NCBI RefSeq assembly: GCF_027943255.1
Contig: NC_072892.1
Span: 117,569,792 to 117,633,791, forward strand
Direction of reading: 5' to 3'
Source of the DNA: Anastrepha obliqua
Lineage: Eukaryota > Arthropoda > Insecta > Diptera > Tephritidae
Length of the DNA: 64,000 nt
Shown: piece after piece, positions 1-10,559 of the stretch
Layout: each line of letters opens with the position of its first letter
How positions within the stretch are numbered: the first letter of the stretch is position 1
Made by a program: the position numbers and the translations under genes
Notes under the pieces: model-generated
What the model was told of the DNA's origin: nothing
Database searches by the model: none
Seen by the model: only the letters and a program-made list of their open reading frames with translations

Positions 1-392
1 TCGCACACTCAGCTCCATCCGTCTGTCTATCTTTCATCCTAGAAGTACACAAAAACTGCTGCAACAACAGAAATTATTTACAAATATCAGCAGCATAATT
101 AGCAATGATAATTTTCAGCGTATAACATTTCAGTGAAAAAGATCGCAATTGTTAAAAATCTTCTCTATGCGATGCTACCTAAAACAAAAGACTACGCCAA
201 TAAACGGGCCAGATTAATTTGCACACAATGCACAAATTAGGGCTTATTTTGCAAGTTTTGTTGGCAACATTCACACCCTATGGGAATTTGTTCCACTGAG
301 TAAAAACAATTTTTACGAGAATTTAGTTCATTCGATTGACAAAACTACCATGCGGGCAAGCGTGGGTTAGAAAGGTGATTTTAATAAAAATA
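1..392. other. Unannotated AT-rich DNA
   Basis: No protein similarity, inverted repeat or RNA-like fold is visible. It is ordinary AT-rich fly intergenic or intronic sequence up to the TA dinucleotide where a mariner begins. Confidence 0.5.
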
Positions 393-1507
393 TTAGGTTG
401 GGGAAAAATAAGTTATTTCTGCGTAAAATTCAAAACTTTATTTTCCTTTGATTTGTTGATTTGGGTGAAATATATATCGTTTTCTTGTATAATCTGTTGC
501 CATTTTAAAGTTAGCTTCAATATACCTCTTTCATAGTAGTATTGGTCTTCATAGGCGAAAAACTCTAGTAATCGATTTTCACATTCTTCTTTTGATACAA
601 ATTTCTTATCACTCCGGAAGTTTTCCAATGAGAGAAAAAGGTGATAATCACTTGGTGTCAGGTCTGGACTAAATGGTGAATGCACTAAAACGTCCCAACC
701 AAGCTCCTGGAGTTTTTGGTGAGCCACACACAACACCTCTTCTATTGGTAAATTCTGGCCATTTCTGGTCAACCGCCAACGTCAAACGGGTCAGTTGTTG
801 ACAGTAGAGATCTGAATTTAGTGTTTAGCCATACAACAGCAAATCGTAATAAATGATTCCTTTGAAGTCCACCAAATACACAGCAGAACCTTCCTTGCCG
901 TTAGTGCTGGTTTGGCCACGTTTTCGCACAATATTGTCGTATGTGACCCATTTCTCCCATGGGTCGATTTCGTTCCGTTTCGCTAAGTCTTCGCAGATAG
1001 AAATTCGATTCATCATGTTTTTTGGCGTTAATTGGTGAGGCACCCAAACAACGAGCTTCTGAATTTTTTTATCCAGCTTTGCACAAATGATTTAAAACTG
1101 TTTTATGGTCGATCTTTAGCTTCTGGGCGATGCTACGACTACTAACATACCAGTCAACTTGGATAACTTCTGTGATTTTATCGACATTTTCGACATCAAA
1201 AATACCTGAAGGAAATCGGCGAAACTAAAGTTGTTCTTAATTAGCTATTACATTATCGGCACCACACACACCATTCCCAGTTTAGTGGTCTGCCTTGCAT
1301 TTTCGCCTTTATCAAATAAAAACTGTAGAATGTACTAAATTTTCTCTTTGTTGACACCCATTGTTAAGACCCTGTAGTTCACAACTGATTGGAAGAAACA
1401 AAGAACGGCAAAAGAATTTCGCTTTGACAGCGAGCATAAACTTTGAGTTGTTACTCAATACAACCATCTAACGAGAAAATAATCTATTTCTTTTTTTCAC
1501 AAACTAA
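393..1507 (-). mobile_element. Degenerate mariner element, copy 1
   Basis: A DNA transposon of the mariner family on the minus strand. The left terminal repeat begins TTAGGTTGGGG after a TA; the right end reads as TTAGTTTGTG in reverse complement, an imperfect match. Between them a transposase reads in pieces: a helix-turn-helix segment near 1160-1040 (IAQKLKIDHKTVLNHLCKAG), a central block at 1043-825 (WVTYDNIVRKR) and the C-terminal block at 772-413 containing SPDLTPSDYHLF. At about 1.1 kb it is a little shorter than the usual 1.3 kb. Stops and frameshifts make it inactive. A 497-bp relative lies at 49625-50121. Confidence 0.88.
413..1160 (-). pseudogene. Mariner transposase pseudogene with lost catalytic aspartate
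   Basis: Mariner transposases cut and rejoin DNA with a D,D(34)D triad. Here the third aspartate region is intact (SPDLTPSDYHLF near 690-660). The stretch that should carry the first aspartate is missing: the reading passes from NEIDPW directly to EKWVTYD near 940-960, removing the residues that normally include the TGDEKW aspartate. The second region (normally HQDNARPH) is unrecognisable after a frameshift near 770. The enzyme could not be active even without its stop codons. The family match comes from the motif string; the subfamily was not determined. Confidence 0.8.
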
Positions 1508-2262
1508 AACTCTTATATGTAAGTAGTGCTTTTAAGTAGTAATCAAACACTAATCGCACGGTAAGATGGCATAGTAGACATTATATCATAGATCTCTAGC
1601 CCGTTTCTGGAAATATTCTCGATTCAAATAATCGTTTCGACGTAACAATGACATCACTATCACTAATTGTGTTTCTGTAAAAAAATTAGTTCAATCGATC
1701 GACAACCGTGGGCCTCAACTGACGTAATCTTCAGCCTAGAAACTAACTCGATTGGAGGGGTTTCAAAGCCAAATCAATTGAAATAGGGTCCATCGTTACT
1801 CTCATTTGGCCTTGAGATGGTGGCAACACATGCTTCGTTTGTGTATGTGAATAACTCATAACAAACGCTAGCAAGGAGTTTTGTAAGCTATAGAATTTTT
1901 CATTTTTGCCTCTCAGCATGCCCCAAGACGAATTATAAGGGGCGTTTTTTTATTGCATAAGAACTAACGATATCGATAATTATGGTTTGACAGCTGAGAA
2001 TAGCAAACTGTGTCGACATTTCTGCTCAGCAAGGTTTGGCACGTCATCATGAATCGTTTAAGGTGAGAACAACGCTTCCAAATTGTGGAAATTTACTTTC
2101 AACAAAAAAAATCTGTTCGCGTAATTATAGAACAAAGTGTTAATGAAGACGCCATAGCAGACATAAGACACAAGTAAATGACATGAAATTATCTACCAGA
2201 ATATATTATAAAAAAACTCATTCTAATAAACATGAATTCCCTTAATAAAACGCCCGATCCAA
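1508..2262. other. Mostly unannotated; possible DNA-transposon remnant
   Basis: No clear gene. Around 2020-2180 one frame reads SVRVIIEQSVNEDAIADI, reminiscent of the linker after the helix-turn-helix of some insect DDE transposases, and the terminal-repeat motif at 2263 lies just beyond. This is weak; the rest shows nothing recognisable. Confidence 0.3.
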
Positions 2263-2288
2263 GATGGCGCAAAATTAATCACCCTATC
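2263..2288 (+). repeat. Terminal-repeat motif shared with the element at 39335
   Basis: The string GGCGCAAAATTAATCACCCT occurs here and at the left end of the transposon at 39335, where an inverted partner marks the other end. A diverged version lies at 26772. No inverted partner is obvious here, so this is probably a solo end of the same DNA-transposon family. Confidence 0.55.
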
Positions 2289-2386
2289 GGAAGATGTATA
2301 ATTCTTTCAACACAAAAATGACGTCATACATCAGACATATTTGACATTTGTAAGCTAGACTGATCCAGTATACAAACAGAAAAGCA

Positions 2387-2880
2387 ATGGAGCGCGTAAA
2401 ATTGTACCTGGTGTGCGGTATTTTAGGATCTTTGTTATTTGTTTTGTTTACTAATGACATCTGTCCATCTTTCTCTTTTGCTGATTTTCTTCTTTATGCT
2501 GATGATCTAAAAGTTTATACCGAAATAAGAAATTCTAGTGTTTCAGCCGTCCTACAGTCTGAGCTGAATAATTTATTTTTCTACTTAAATCATCTATTTC
2601 TCAATATTAAAAAATGCTATAAAATCACATTTTCTATGCTTTAAAACCCCCATGATGTCTCTTATCATATTAATAATACAATACATTCGGCTGATGTGAT
2701 TAAAGATTCAGGCGTTTTCTTTGCTTCTAAGCTCAATTTTATCACGCACTTAAATTAGGCCGTCTCCAATTCACTTGCTATACTCACTTTTGTAAGACGT
2801 CCCTCATCACACTTCACTAACCCATATACTCTTAAGATATTATCCTCTGTATTTGTTTGGGTCAAATTAGCAAAAAAACA
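2387..2880 (+). pseudogene. LINE reverse transcriptase fragment
   Basis: A non-LTR retrotransposon reverse transcriptase piece. The frame reads GSLLFVLFTNDI followed by FLLYADDLKVY, the palm-domain catalytic YADD box, then LNIKKCYKITF. After a stop at 2642 it resumes as HINNTIHSADVIKDSGVFFASKLNF, the thumb-side block that usually reads KDLGV.FDSKL. It ends near 2880 in an A-rich stretch. Both ends are truncated and there is no endonuclease. The clade is not certain; the motifs fit the Jockey/I/R1 assemblage. Confidence 0.8.
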
Positions 2881-2984
2881 AACAAACGAAACTGGAGCGA
2901 AAACGAAAACGAAACTTTTAACACAATGCCAGTCGTGTACAGTTATTAACGCGCCGACTCAACGCAACTGTTCACCAACGTATT

Positions 2985-3640
2985 CCGACCACTACTGGGC
3001 AGATAGACTAAAGGCACTTCAAGAAAGATTCAAATACCCGTATACCTGCAAAGGATCTTCCAGAGCTACTTGAGAAAGCGTGTCCTTCTGTACGACAAAC
3101 CAGATGGTCAGAAAACTAGATCGGTAATGTCTGGCGCAGCCTAAGTATCTAATCTCGGTCCCGATCCCTGAAATGTGAGCTTCGACGAGATCTTAAGCAT
3201 GAAAGACAAATATCTCGCCAAACATAAGCGAAGGCAAAGCCGATGTGACACTAAATCGAGTGGGAGATGGACAGCGAAACTCATTCCAACAATAGGCAAA
3301 TGGGCTCAGAGGAACTTCGGAAAGTGAATTATTTTATGATTCAGTTCCTCTCAGACCATAGATACTTCCAGAAATACCTATATCGCATGGGTATAATAAG
3401 TGAGCCCTGGTACTCGACTGCGAAGTACCAAGCGATGACGCCGAGCATACGTTCTTTAGCTTCAACAGATAGCTCGTGGAAAAAGATGCTCTGAGGGAAC
3501 AAATTTGCGACATAACGCCGACCAACATATTTAGCAAAATGCTTGAACGCGAGGACAGCTGGAATGCGGTTAAAAGATATATAGTATTAAAGACTTATTA
3601 CGAAAAACAAAGATAGACCTCGACGCAGTACAACCCAACT
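2985..3640 (+). pseudogene. R1-clade LINE relic with internal deletion
   Basis: The first part (about 3040-3200) translates with breaks as YLRKRVLLYDKPDGQKTRSV and GAA.VSNLGPDP.NVSFDEIL, matching the R1-type reverse transcriptase block before YADD. At about 3205 it jumps to the far C-terminus: RWTAKLIPTIGKWAQRNFGK, then VNYFMIQFLSDHRYFQKYLYRMG. The palm catalytic box, thumb and any RNase H between are gone. The tail around 3500-3600 (NIFSKMLEREDSWNAVKRYI with stops) is the usual C-terminal end. A second copy of the C-terminal region, with recognisably similar DNA, lies at 55830-56330 in the same orientation. Confidence 0.8.
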
Positions 3641-4174
3641 AAGCCTCAGAGAGATAAGAAGACGAGCCTAAGGTACAAACATTGCGGACCCAGGCGTGGG
3701 TGAATAGAACTGGTCCATTTTTTGGACGCTCTCCCGAAATAATGCATAAAGTAGTTCCAGCAGGGCAGTCTCTCCAGAAAAGGGGAGTTTGACCCTTCAA
3801 CCATTCAACGCAGTACACTACAGTCGCTGTAAGTGCAAAGGAAATTTGAAAAAAATTCAAAACAATCATTAATCTTTTTAGACCCTGATACATCATTTCT
3901 GGGCGTTGTTTGATTTTGTATTAACAATATGAAAATCACGTGCCACAAAGAAATTGTATTGGCGTATATTAATAGTTCCAACTTAAAAGGTAAAATCCCA
4001 TATGCGGTGCTATTGTCATGCAATTTTTGAAATTTCTTTATATTCTTTCGGAACGGATAGGTGGCACTGTTGTCCCCGCAATCCCTCATATCATCGCTAT
4101 TGTAACGATTTTAATTATATTTAACGTATATTCTCTACTTTAAGTCGAATTAATATTTATAACTTTCCTCCCAG
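3641..4174. other. Unannotated
   Basis: Follows the R1-type 3' end. Two overlapping minus-strand open frames (85 and 94 codons) have no recognisable motif and an unconvincing composition. No repeats were seen. Confidence 0.4.
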
Positions 4175-4242
4175 TATAATTGGCGCTTACGTTGTTTGTT
4201 GGGTGAGTTGGCCGAGCTGCTCCTCCTATTTGTGGTATGCGA
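4175..4242 (-). repeat. SINE 3' fragment, copy a
   Basis: Reverse complement of the 3' end of the tRNA-headed SINE seen in full at 26510 and 36994. It shows AATTGGCGC, the GCCGAGCTGCTCCTCCTATT segment and TGTGGTATGCG. Only the last 68 bp or so are present. Confidence 0.75.
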
Positions 4243-5549
4243 CATTTCCAATAAGGCAGTGCCAAACATTTCGTAACCTCTATAACTCCAAAATTGTTGT
4301 AATTTTTTACTTAAATAACTAGTCGCAGAAGCAATTTGTAAATTTTCAAAATGATTGGTTCGTCTCCTGAGAATATCTGCAAGGTCAAAAGTCAAAATAA
4401 AAATTTTGTAACCATTACAGCACTTGTTGAAAGAGTTACGCAAACTGTAAATGATTCGTTTTTTTCTTTTTTGTTTTTAGCTCAGTTAAAAGGCTCGACA
4501 CGCTCATTGAAGGCACCTTCATTAATTGCCAAACGCCCTGGCCTGTGGATATTTTTAAGTATTGAGAAATTTGTGTGGGGCACTTTTGCTTAACAAAAAA
4601 CCGATTTAATCGCTTGAAATGCTACTCAAGTCAGCAGTGCCGTGTAATCGTTTCAAACAAATATTGTTTAGGTCATATGCTTGTCATGCTTTCCATGCAT
4701 TCATCAAATTTATTACAACACGAAACAAAGTGGATGTAATTTTTTAATAAATTAAACCTGAGTTGTTCGGTTTATGGTCAGACTTAATGTAATTTACGCA
4801 GATTTAAAGTAATTCTTTTATTTTGCTTTGAAGTGATTTAAAATTAAAAAACAAAAACAATTTTACAGCATTTTGAAATTCTGCTTTATTAAAAATAATT
4901 GTAGTTGGAAAAGTGACAAAAACGAACCTTGAATAAAGTTTTTGATGTATTCTGCTTCGTGAAAAATTTTAAGAAAAGCACGATTTATGATTGATTAATG
5001 GGTTAGATCAAAAATTTACTTAAAAAACTGTAAAAATTTTATCATTTCAATGAAATTTTGTATGTGCAAGTATTTCGAATGCGAATTATTTTGGATCTTA
5101 TTTATTTTTTCTATTATTAAAAAGGAGCAAGTTTTTTTCTGATTAAGTTGGGCTTCGCATACTCTTCCAAGACTTTTCCTATCAAAAACGTATATTTTCC
5201 TACGTCAATACCCAAACTATTTTTTAAGAAACTTAAAGGTTAGGAATTTGCAAAAAAATTAAATGAATTTGGAATGCAACATTTGCATTTTTACGTTACG
5301 CTTCCAGAGTATCCTTCTTCTGGAAAGTGCTATCAAATAAGCGAGTGTCGACCTATACACGGGTTGATACGGTATTATCATAAAGGTTGACATAACTTCC
5401 CGAAAGCATTATTTTTTTTTTATTTCTGCTTTTTTTCAAATGAGACATGGAGGACTACAACTTAACTAGCTAAAGACATGCAGTTATTGTCACTCTATTT
5501 GTAAATCACACCGATTTAGAAATCTCTAATTTTCTTAATCGTATCCGCT
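4243..5549. other. Unannotated AT-rich DNA
   Basis: Long A/T runs, no coding motif on either strand and no long inverted or tandem repeat seen. A sequence near 5300-5400 is less AT-rich but matches nothing I recognise. Confidence 0.4.
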
Positions 5550-7108
5550 AATTCGTTCATAAGGTTCGCCGTGAATTGGAAGTATCAGGCGGCGATCCAG
5601 AATCTGTTGCAAAACGCAAAAAAACACGAGGTACATTCTGACACTGTCGTATCTGCAAAATTTATTCAAATATCATTGACGATTACCCTTCAAAGTCAAT
5701 TAAGTCAAGATGTTAATGAAAATCCCCGGTATAAATCTAACATTACAGTCCGGTATAAAGACGAAAACAGCGTCCAATCAAAATGCCTTCTAAATAAAAT
5801 TAAGGGATTATATACCTTGTGAGCCCGAAAAAATGGACGATTGTCATAATTTTTTTTAAATATGTTTTAGAACATTTATTCAAATGAGGCATATATCATA
5901 CGAGTACTGAAGGGTAACTCTCGAAGAATACATTTTGGTGTTATTGTTTTAAAAAGTGTTATTATTTATTGCTGATATGGTCCCTCCACCGAAACGCCGT
6001 TTTTTAGAAGAGGCTTGCGGTGATCACGGTAGCGCATGAGCAGCTAAACTGAAATCAAAAAAATTAAATGATTATTGTAGAAAAATGTTTTTTAGTGGAT
6101 CTGAATGGTTTATTTACCAAAAAAACATTTTTCTCGATATTAAAACCGCTTTGCACCAAAAAGCGATTTTTGAGAGGTTTTAATTCCAGCGAACTATGCA
6201 AATATTTATAAAAAGTGAACCGTTCACGAGGTTGTTACTTCGAATAATTAAAAACAAAGTTTATGCAAATCGGTCAAATAGTTTTTGATAAATAATGATT
6301 ACCGCGACGGTAATTTTCAAAACCCACGACTTCGAGATAATCGCGTCTAAAGTTTTACGTGCACTTCTCGTTCCAAGAAAGGTTACGCGCTTCCACGGTC
6401 TGTATCTTTCGTGCTAGTGCTCCGATCTTTATAATATGAATAACAAAATACAATATGCCATAAAAAAAGTTAATTTTTTTAGTCCAACACAAGGTATATA
6501 ACCCCTTCAGTAGCCTGAAGAGCCTTAGATAAAAAAAAGTTTGACCAAGACCAAAGGACCAACCGCAAAAATGCACAGAATGGCAGATGGCTATTTTCCA
6601 ATCCCACAAAGGTTTCAGTTGTCATGCACACGAAATTTCCAGCGACTGTTAAGATTTTAGGAAAAAGAGAAACAAACGATTTTCATGCCAACACACTTCT
6701 TTGTTCAAAGATATCGACTGAACTCTGCTGCATATATCGAGGTTCTGGAGACAATAGTGAAACCCTCAAAACCATCTGCTCCTTCACACAAAACGATGCG
6801 ATATGTATTCTTATTTATTTATTTATTTTTATTTATGCTTATTTATTTGTTTCATTTCCACAAAACATCGAACTTATGACCGCCTAACTTCCCAAACCTT
6901 AGTCCCCTGAATTACTACGTGTGGGATATAGTTGAGTGTTAAACCAATAAGTATTCTCATAACCTTCCTTTCTTTTGCAAAGGCTGCAATTAATACCCTT
7001 ATGGTCTATATGAATAAGGAGCATTTAATTAGGGCATGCAATCGGTTCCCAACCCAGATCGAGAAGGTTATTTCCGCTAATGAAAATTTTAGTGAATGAA
7101 TTTATTGA
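5550..7108 (+). mobile_element. Mariner element, copy 2, split by a MITE
   Basis: A mariner-superfamily transposase on the plus strand. Before the insertion: FVHKVRRELEVSGGDPESVA, then DVNENPRYK, then LLNKIK at 5790. After the insertion (from 6506): PEEP, FDQDQRTNRKN, GRWLFSNP, then HFFVQRYRLNSAAYIEVLET at 6695-6750, SPLNYYVWDIVE near 6900 and IRACNRFPTQIEKVISANENF ending at a stop near 7100. The NPRRSI/RLNADAYIEVLE/LDYYVWG style resembles the rosa-type (DD41D) mariners described from Ceratitis; that placement is from memory. Frameshifts and stops, plus a small deletion around the first catalytic aspartate (SDEKNF), make it dead. Confidence 0.85.
5804..6505. mobile_element. TTAA-flanked MITE inside mariner copy 2
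   Basis: A 702-bp non-autonomous DNA element. The left end reads GGGATTATATACCTTGTG; the right end in reverse complement reads GGGGTTATATACCTTGTG. TTAA precedes the left end at 5800-5803; TTCA, probably a mutated TTAA, follows the right end at 6506-6509. Removing the element with one four-base copy brings the flanking mariner transposase back into register (NKIK then PEEP), so the insertion is clear. There is no coding capacity. TTAA targets are used by piggyBac and Kolobok families; which applies is not determined. Termini resemble those at 47834-48504. Confidence 0.85.
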
Positions 7109-7434
7109 ATTTTTCGTGCATTTATGTGTAGTGTAAAAAATTAGTGAAGTTTCATTAAATTTTGTTCAAAATAAAAGTTGCTTAATTTTACTCTCAAGTT
7201 GTCCTCAAATACCAGACGCACCTTATATTTACATATAATGCACCTATATATAAATATAAATTTAGCGCTTACACTGTTTCGCCGATATAAAAATGTCAAA
7301 AAAAAATTGTTCTATTTATTAACGAAATACTTATTAAGTAATAAGATTTTATACACAAAGTGGGCCAAGTAAAACTTTTTTGTTTTCTAAACTATTTTTT
7401 TTTTTTTTTTTGTAGGATATAAAATTAATTATGT
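7109..7434. other. Unannotated AT-rich DNA with a poly-T run
   Basis: The 3' flank of mariner copy 2. It contains a T run of about 19 bases near 7397-7415 just before a minus-strand LINE fragment; this could be the remains of a poly-A tail of that LINE but is not proof. Confidence 0.4.
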
Positions 7435-7870
7435 GCCGACCACAAAGAAATAGATTCCAAGCCCTCGCTAATTCTCTAAACCAAATCCTTCATTAGACCT
7501 AAAGAAACTAAGAGGTATATTTTTGCATCACCAGCATAGCGGTGAAAAGATGCATTTTTGCAGCAGTTTCTTATGCCATTGATGTATAAACTCAATGAAA
7601 CCGGATCAAAAATAGGACCGTGTGGTACACCAGACTTTATTGGCATTCAGCTGGAGTGGTTACCGCCGGATACAGCTTTTTGTCGTCTATTTGCCAAATA
7701 GTTTCCTAATAATCTTATTGCATCATTGCTGAGTTCAAAATATATGTCAGGCCTTTTGTGAAGAATTCCGGGAAAATCAAATGCATCAAATGCTTTGGAA
7801 AAATCTAGTAACGTGAGTAACGTAAGCCCCGTTTGCCAAAGGATTTCATTGGAAGTATATCCTCATTTGG
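7435..7870 (-). pseudogene. LINE reverse transcriptase fragment (minus)
   Basis: Read on the minus strand from 7810 down: FSKAFDAFDFPGILHKR, FELSNDAIRLLGNYLANRRQ, SGVPHGPIFDPVSLSLYING, then HRYAGDAKIYL, the palm box with YADD changed to YAGD. These are consecutive reverse-transcriptase blocks of a non-LTR element. Stops and frameshifts are present and both ends are cut. It is separate from the minus-strand piece at 8406-9095, because both contain the YADD region. Confidence 0.8.
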
Positions 7871-8064
7871 AAGTATATATCAAAAGATCTAAAAAACTGC
7901 ACTCGAAAGCGAAAAATCAAGGAGAGTATCATTATTGATGGAATTTAATTCACGTAAAGCGCAAGTAATAGCAGCATTACTGGCATACTTAGTCTTAGAG
8001 TTTTCTCCATAAAAGTTTTCTTCAATCAATGACTACAGTGATAATATTACATATAAATAAAGGA

Positions 8065-8408
8065 CACGTTGGCAACGGCGAATATCGCAGGCGATGGAAC
8101 GATGAGCTTTACGACGACATAGACATAGTGCAGCGAATAAAGATCCAGCGGCTACGTTGGCTGGGTCATGTCGTCCGAATGGATACAAACGCTCCGGCTC
8201 TGAAAGTATTCGATGCGGTACTAGCTGGTGGTGGCAGAGGAAGAGGAAGGCCTCCTCTGCGCTGGAAAGATCAGATGAAGAAGGACTTGGAGTCACTTGT
8301 TGTGTCCAATTGGCGCCGGTTATCACGAGAAAGAAACGACTGGCGCGCTTTGTTGAACTCGGCCAAAATCGCGTAAGCGGTTATCGCGCCAATTAAGAAG
8401 AAGAAAGG
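8065..8408 (+). pseudogene. RTE-type LINE C-terminus and 3' end
   Basis: The plus frame reads YRRRWNDELYDDIDIVQRIK, then QRLRWLGHVVRMDTNAPALK and GRGRPPLRWKDQMKKDLESL, ending NWRRLSRERNDWRALLNSAK and a stop. This RWLGHV...GRP..RW block is the C-terminal tail of RTE-like and related endonuclease/reverse transcriptase LINEs. It continues uninterrupted to the stop at 8374. The DNA then reads CGCGCCAATTAAGAAGAAG, a short-repeat tail typical of RTE insertions. Everything upstream is lost (5' truncation). A shorter relative is at 18535. Confidence 0.85.
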
Positions 8409-9095
8409 ACAGTCACAGTATAAACCTACGAATTTGTAGGGACTTGAGACTTATAAGCATGAGAGGAGCTTAATATGTTAGCATGGGATCAATAAATTTA
8501 AGAGACCGAAGAGCATGGTATTAGAAAAAAATTGTTTGCACACGTTCAATTCTATTCATAGCTTGCTGACTACATGGCCTCGAAATCAAAACAGCTTATT
8601 CTAAATTAGACCTTGCAAGTGATGTATAGAATAACTTGATGGTATAGGGATCAAAGAACTTATTGGTATTTCGTCTGACAAAGCGCAACATGAAAAAAGA
8701 TTTTGAAGAAATATATAAGTCATTTACATGGTTATTAAAGGGAAATCCGTTATCAAAGGCAACTCAAAAGTGCTTGAACTCTCTAACACACTGAACGACA
8801 CAAGTCGAGATACTGCGCTTCAAAGCACTTGGACAAGTTTAGCGAAAGACGTGAGTTCTGGCATCATCAATAAACCCTATCAATGTCAACTTGAAGATGA
8901 ATGGTATCCTCTTGAATTTTGATCACTGAGAAAATCATAGCGTCATCAGCATAAAGCAAGAAATTAGCAAATGAAAAGCAACTTCGACTTCGTAATATTC
9001 GAAAACCTCTGACAAAGCCGGTATAATACAAGTTGGTCGAAAGTCGAAGGGCTGAGAGACACTATTCTTTTTCAATACAGGTACAATACTAACCA
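8409..9095 (-). pseudogene. LINE reverse transcriptase fragment (minus), second element
   Basis: Read from about 8960 downward: ANFLLYADDAMIFS (catalytic box), LQVDIDRVY.WCQNSRLSLN, then near 8680 MSF.RNTNKFFDPYTIKLFY, YTSLARSNLE.AVLISRP, QQAMNRIERVQTIFF and RSLKFIDPMLTY near 8480. This is the palm-to-thumb half of a non-LTR reverse transcriptase. Several frameshifts. It abuts the RTE 3' tail at 8408, consistent with the RTE piece having inserted at or near its end. Confidence 0.8.
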
Positions 9096-9380
9096 CATTT
9101 CAGGCTTTTATTATTAGTAGTACAATTTCTATTACTACTTTTATTATAATATTATTAATTATAATGCTAGATGAATTGCTTGAAAAGAATTGAAACACTG
9201 TCAAGAAATCGTAAAACTTTAAAAAACTCGTTTCACTTTACAATAATGAGATGCCTCCGAAAAACCTGTTTCTAGTTTAGAAAAAAAATCATCTGCAACT
9301 TGCAAATCTCCCTTCAACGAACATCAGCGTAATTGAACCACAATGCCAAACTTGTTCACCATGAAACAGAATCTATCAAT

Positions 9381-9500
9381 CATAAACAGATTCCGTCATT
9401 CATACGTTGCATAAAACTTTAGGTTCTTCCATTTATTGTAAAACATCAATACGCACGCCAATTGGAAAAGAAATTCGACAAAACTCCTAACAAAGTATAT
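9381..9500 (+). repeat. Diverged SINE fragment, copy b
   Basis: Matches the 3' half of the SINE: ATAAAACTTTAGGTTCTTCC, ATTTATTGTAAAACATCAAT and ACGCACGCCA correspond to the segment that reads CTGTAGG...CATTTGTGGAACAACATCAAGACGCAC in better copies. The tRNA-like head is absent. Old and diverged. Confidence 0.65.
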
Positions 9501-10559
9501 AACAATGATCTTCTGTCATTAATCTTCTTCTTTATTCTAGTAGCGAAATTAATTTATCGATGCAGAATTTTTAGATTTCTCATCGAAAAACTATTTCAAA
9601 TGCATTTGGCAGGCCTTCGTTTTATGCCTTCAAAACCATCCCGATCAAAGCAATGATAGCAGAAAGCGAATTTCCTTGAATAGAATTTTTTACCTAACAC
9701 ATAAGCTTACACACAATTTTATTTTAACCTGAACAAAATGATAGCCTTAAGTATATAAAAAAGTGTATAAAAAATCGCAAAACAACTACACTTATAAGGT
9801 GAAAATAATATTAAAATCAAATACCTATCCTGCCTCGGTTTATATCATAGAAACATCACACAACTCTCTTTTAATGCGAGTTCAGAATTTAATCTGCAAA
9901 ATTACTTTTTATAAATGAAAATATAATTTCAAAAAGTACTTGAAACTCATTGAGTGACTACTGCCTTAATTACTTTCCAAATATCTTCATCCCAAAAGCA
10001 CTTAACTTATCACGATCGAACAAGAGTGTATGAATGTATGAGCGAGTGAACTGTGCAATTAAAATCGAAAGTGAATGTGCAGTGAAGTGAACCGGAATGG
10101 TAATCCCCAAATGGCAGCACTTATCGGGAGACAAAAACTAAAAGCAAAAAACCAAAAGACGTACTAAAAAGGAAAGGTGCAAGTGATACATTGGGACTAT
10201 TTATTGGCAGTGCATCTGGAGCGACGTACTATAATCTCAGCACACAATCAGTGGTATCGAATGAGTTTACCTTTCAGGTAGAAAGAGTGTGCAACTCAAA
10301 GTTATAACTTTTAGTAGTGGAAAATATGGATATTTTTAAAGCAAAATTCATTGAATTCGCCGGTGAAAATGAAAAAGTGCTGAAATCGAGTCAAGTACAA
10401 ATTGGAATAAGGGCGCAAAAGTTGAATATCATTTGCGCTATTTTTACGAACTCATGAAGGGAGAAGTATCTGTTTATCTCATTTAAAGCCTAAACTCAAT
10501 TGCTTACAATTGCATAGTTACAATTATTTTAAGAGAAAGTACATAGGCAGTAATTTAAA
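9501..10559. other. Largely unique DNA, unannotated
   Basis: No element motifs. The 10000-10440 stretch is rich in GTGAA-type words and has lower AT than its surroundings, a composition often seen in fly 5' leaders; a 43-codon open frame within it is listed separately. Confidence 0.35.
10326..10457 (+). CDS. Possible small ORF or first exon (weak)
   Basis: A 43-codon frame starts MDIFKAKFIEFAGENEKVLK and ends NIICAIFTNS before TGA. The ATG has A at -3 and G at +4, a good fly start context, and the preceding 300 bases resemble a fly 5' leader. The first 25 residues are hydrophilic and of protein-like composition. It matches no family I know. It could equally be chance; no splice donor or downstream exon was identified with confidence. 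Confidence 0.12.
   Translation: MDIFKAKFIEFAGENEKVLKSSQVQIGIRAQKLNIICAIFTNS

Noticed and set aside
3639..4443. Three minus-strand frames of 85 to 97 codons
   Set aside because: They overlap, show no motif, and one runs across a SINE fragment at 4175-4242.
7435..9095. One continuous minus-strand LINE interrupted by the RTE piece
   Set aside because: Both minus-strand pieces contain the YADD region and their order is reversed for a single element, so they are two separate relics.
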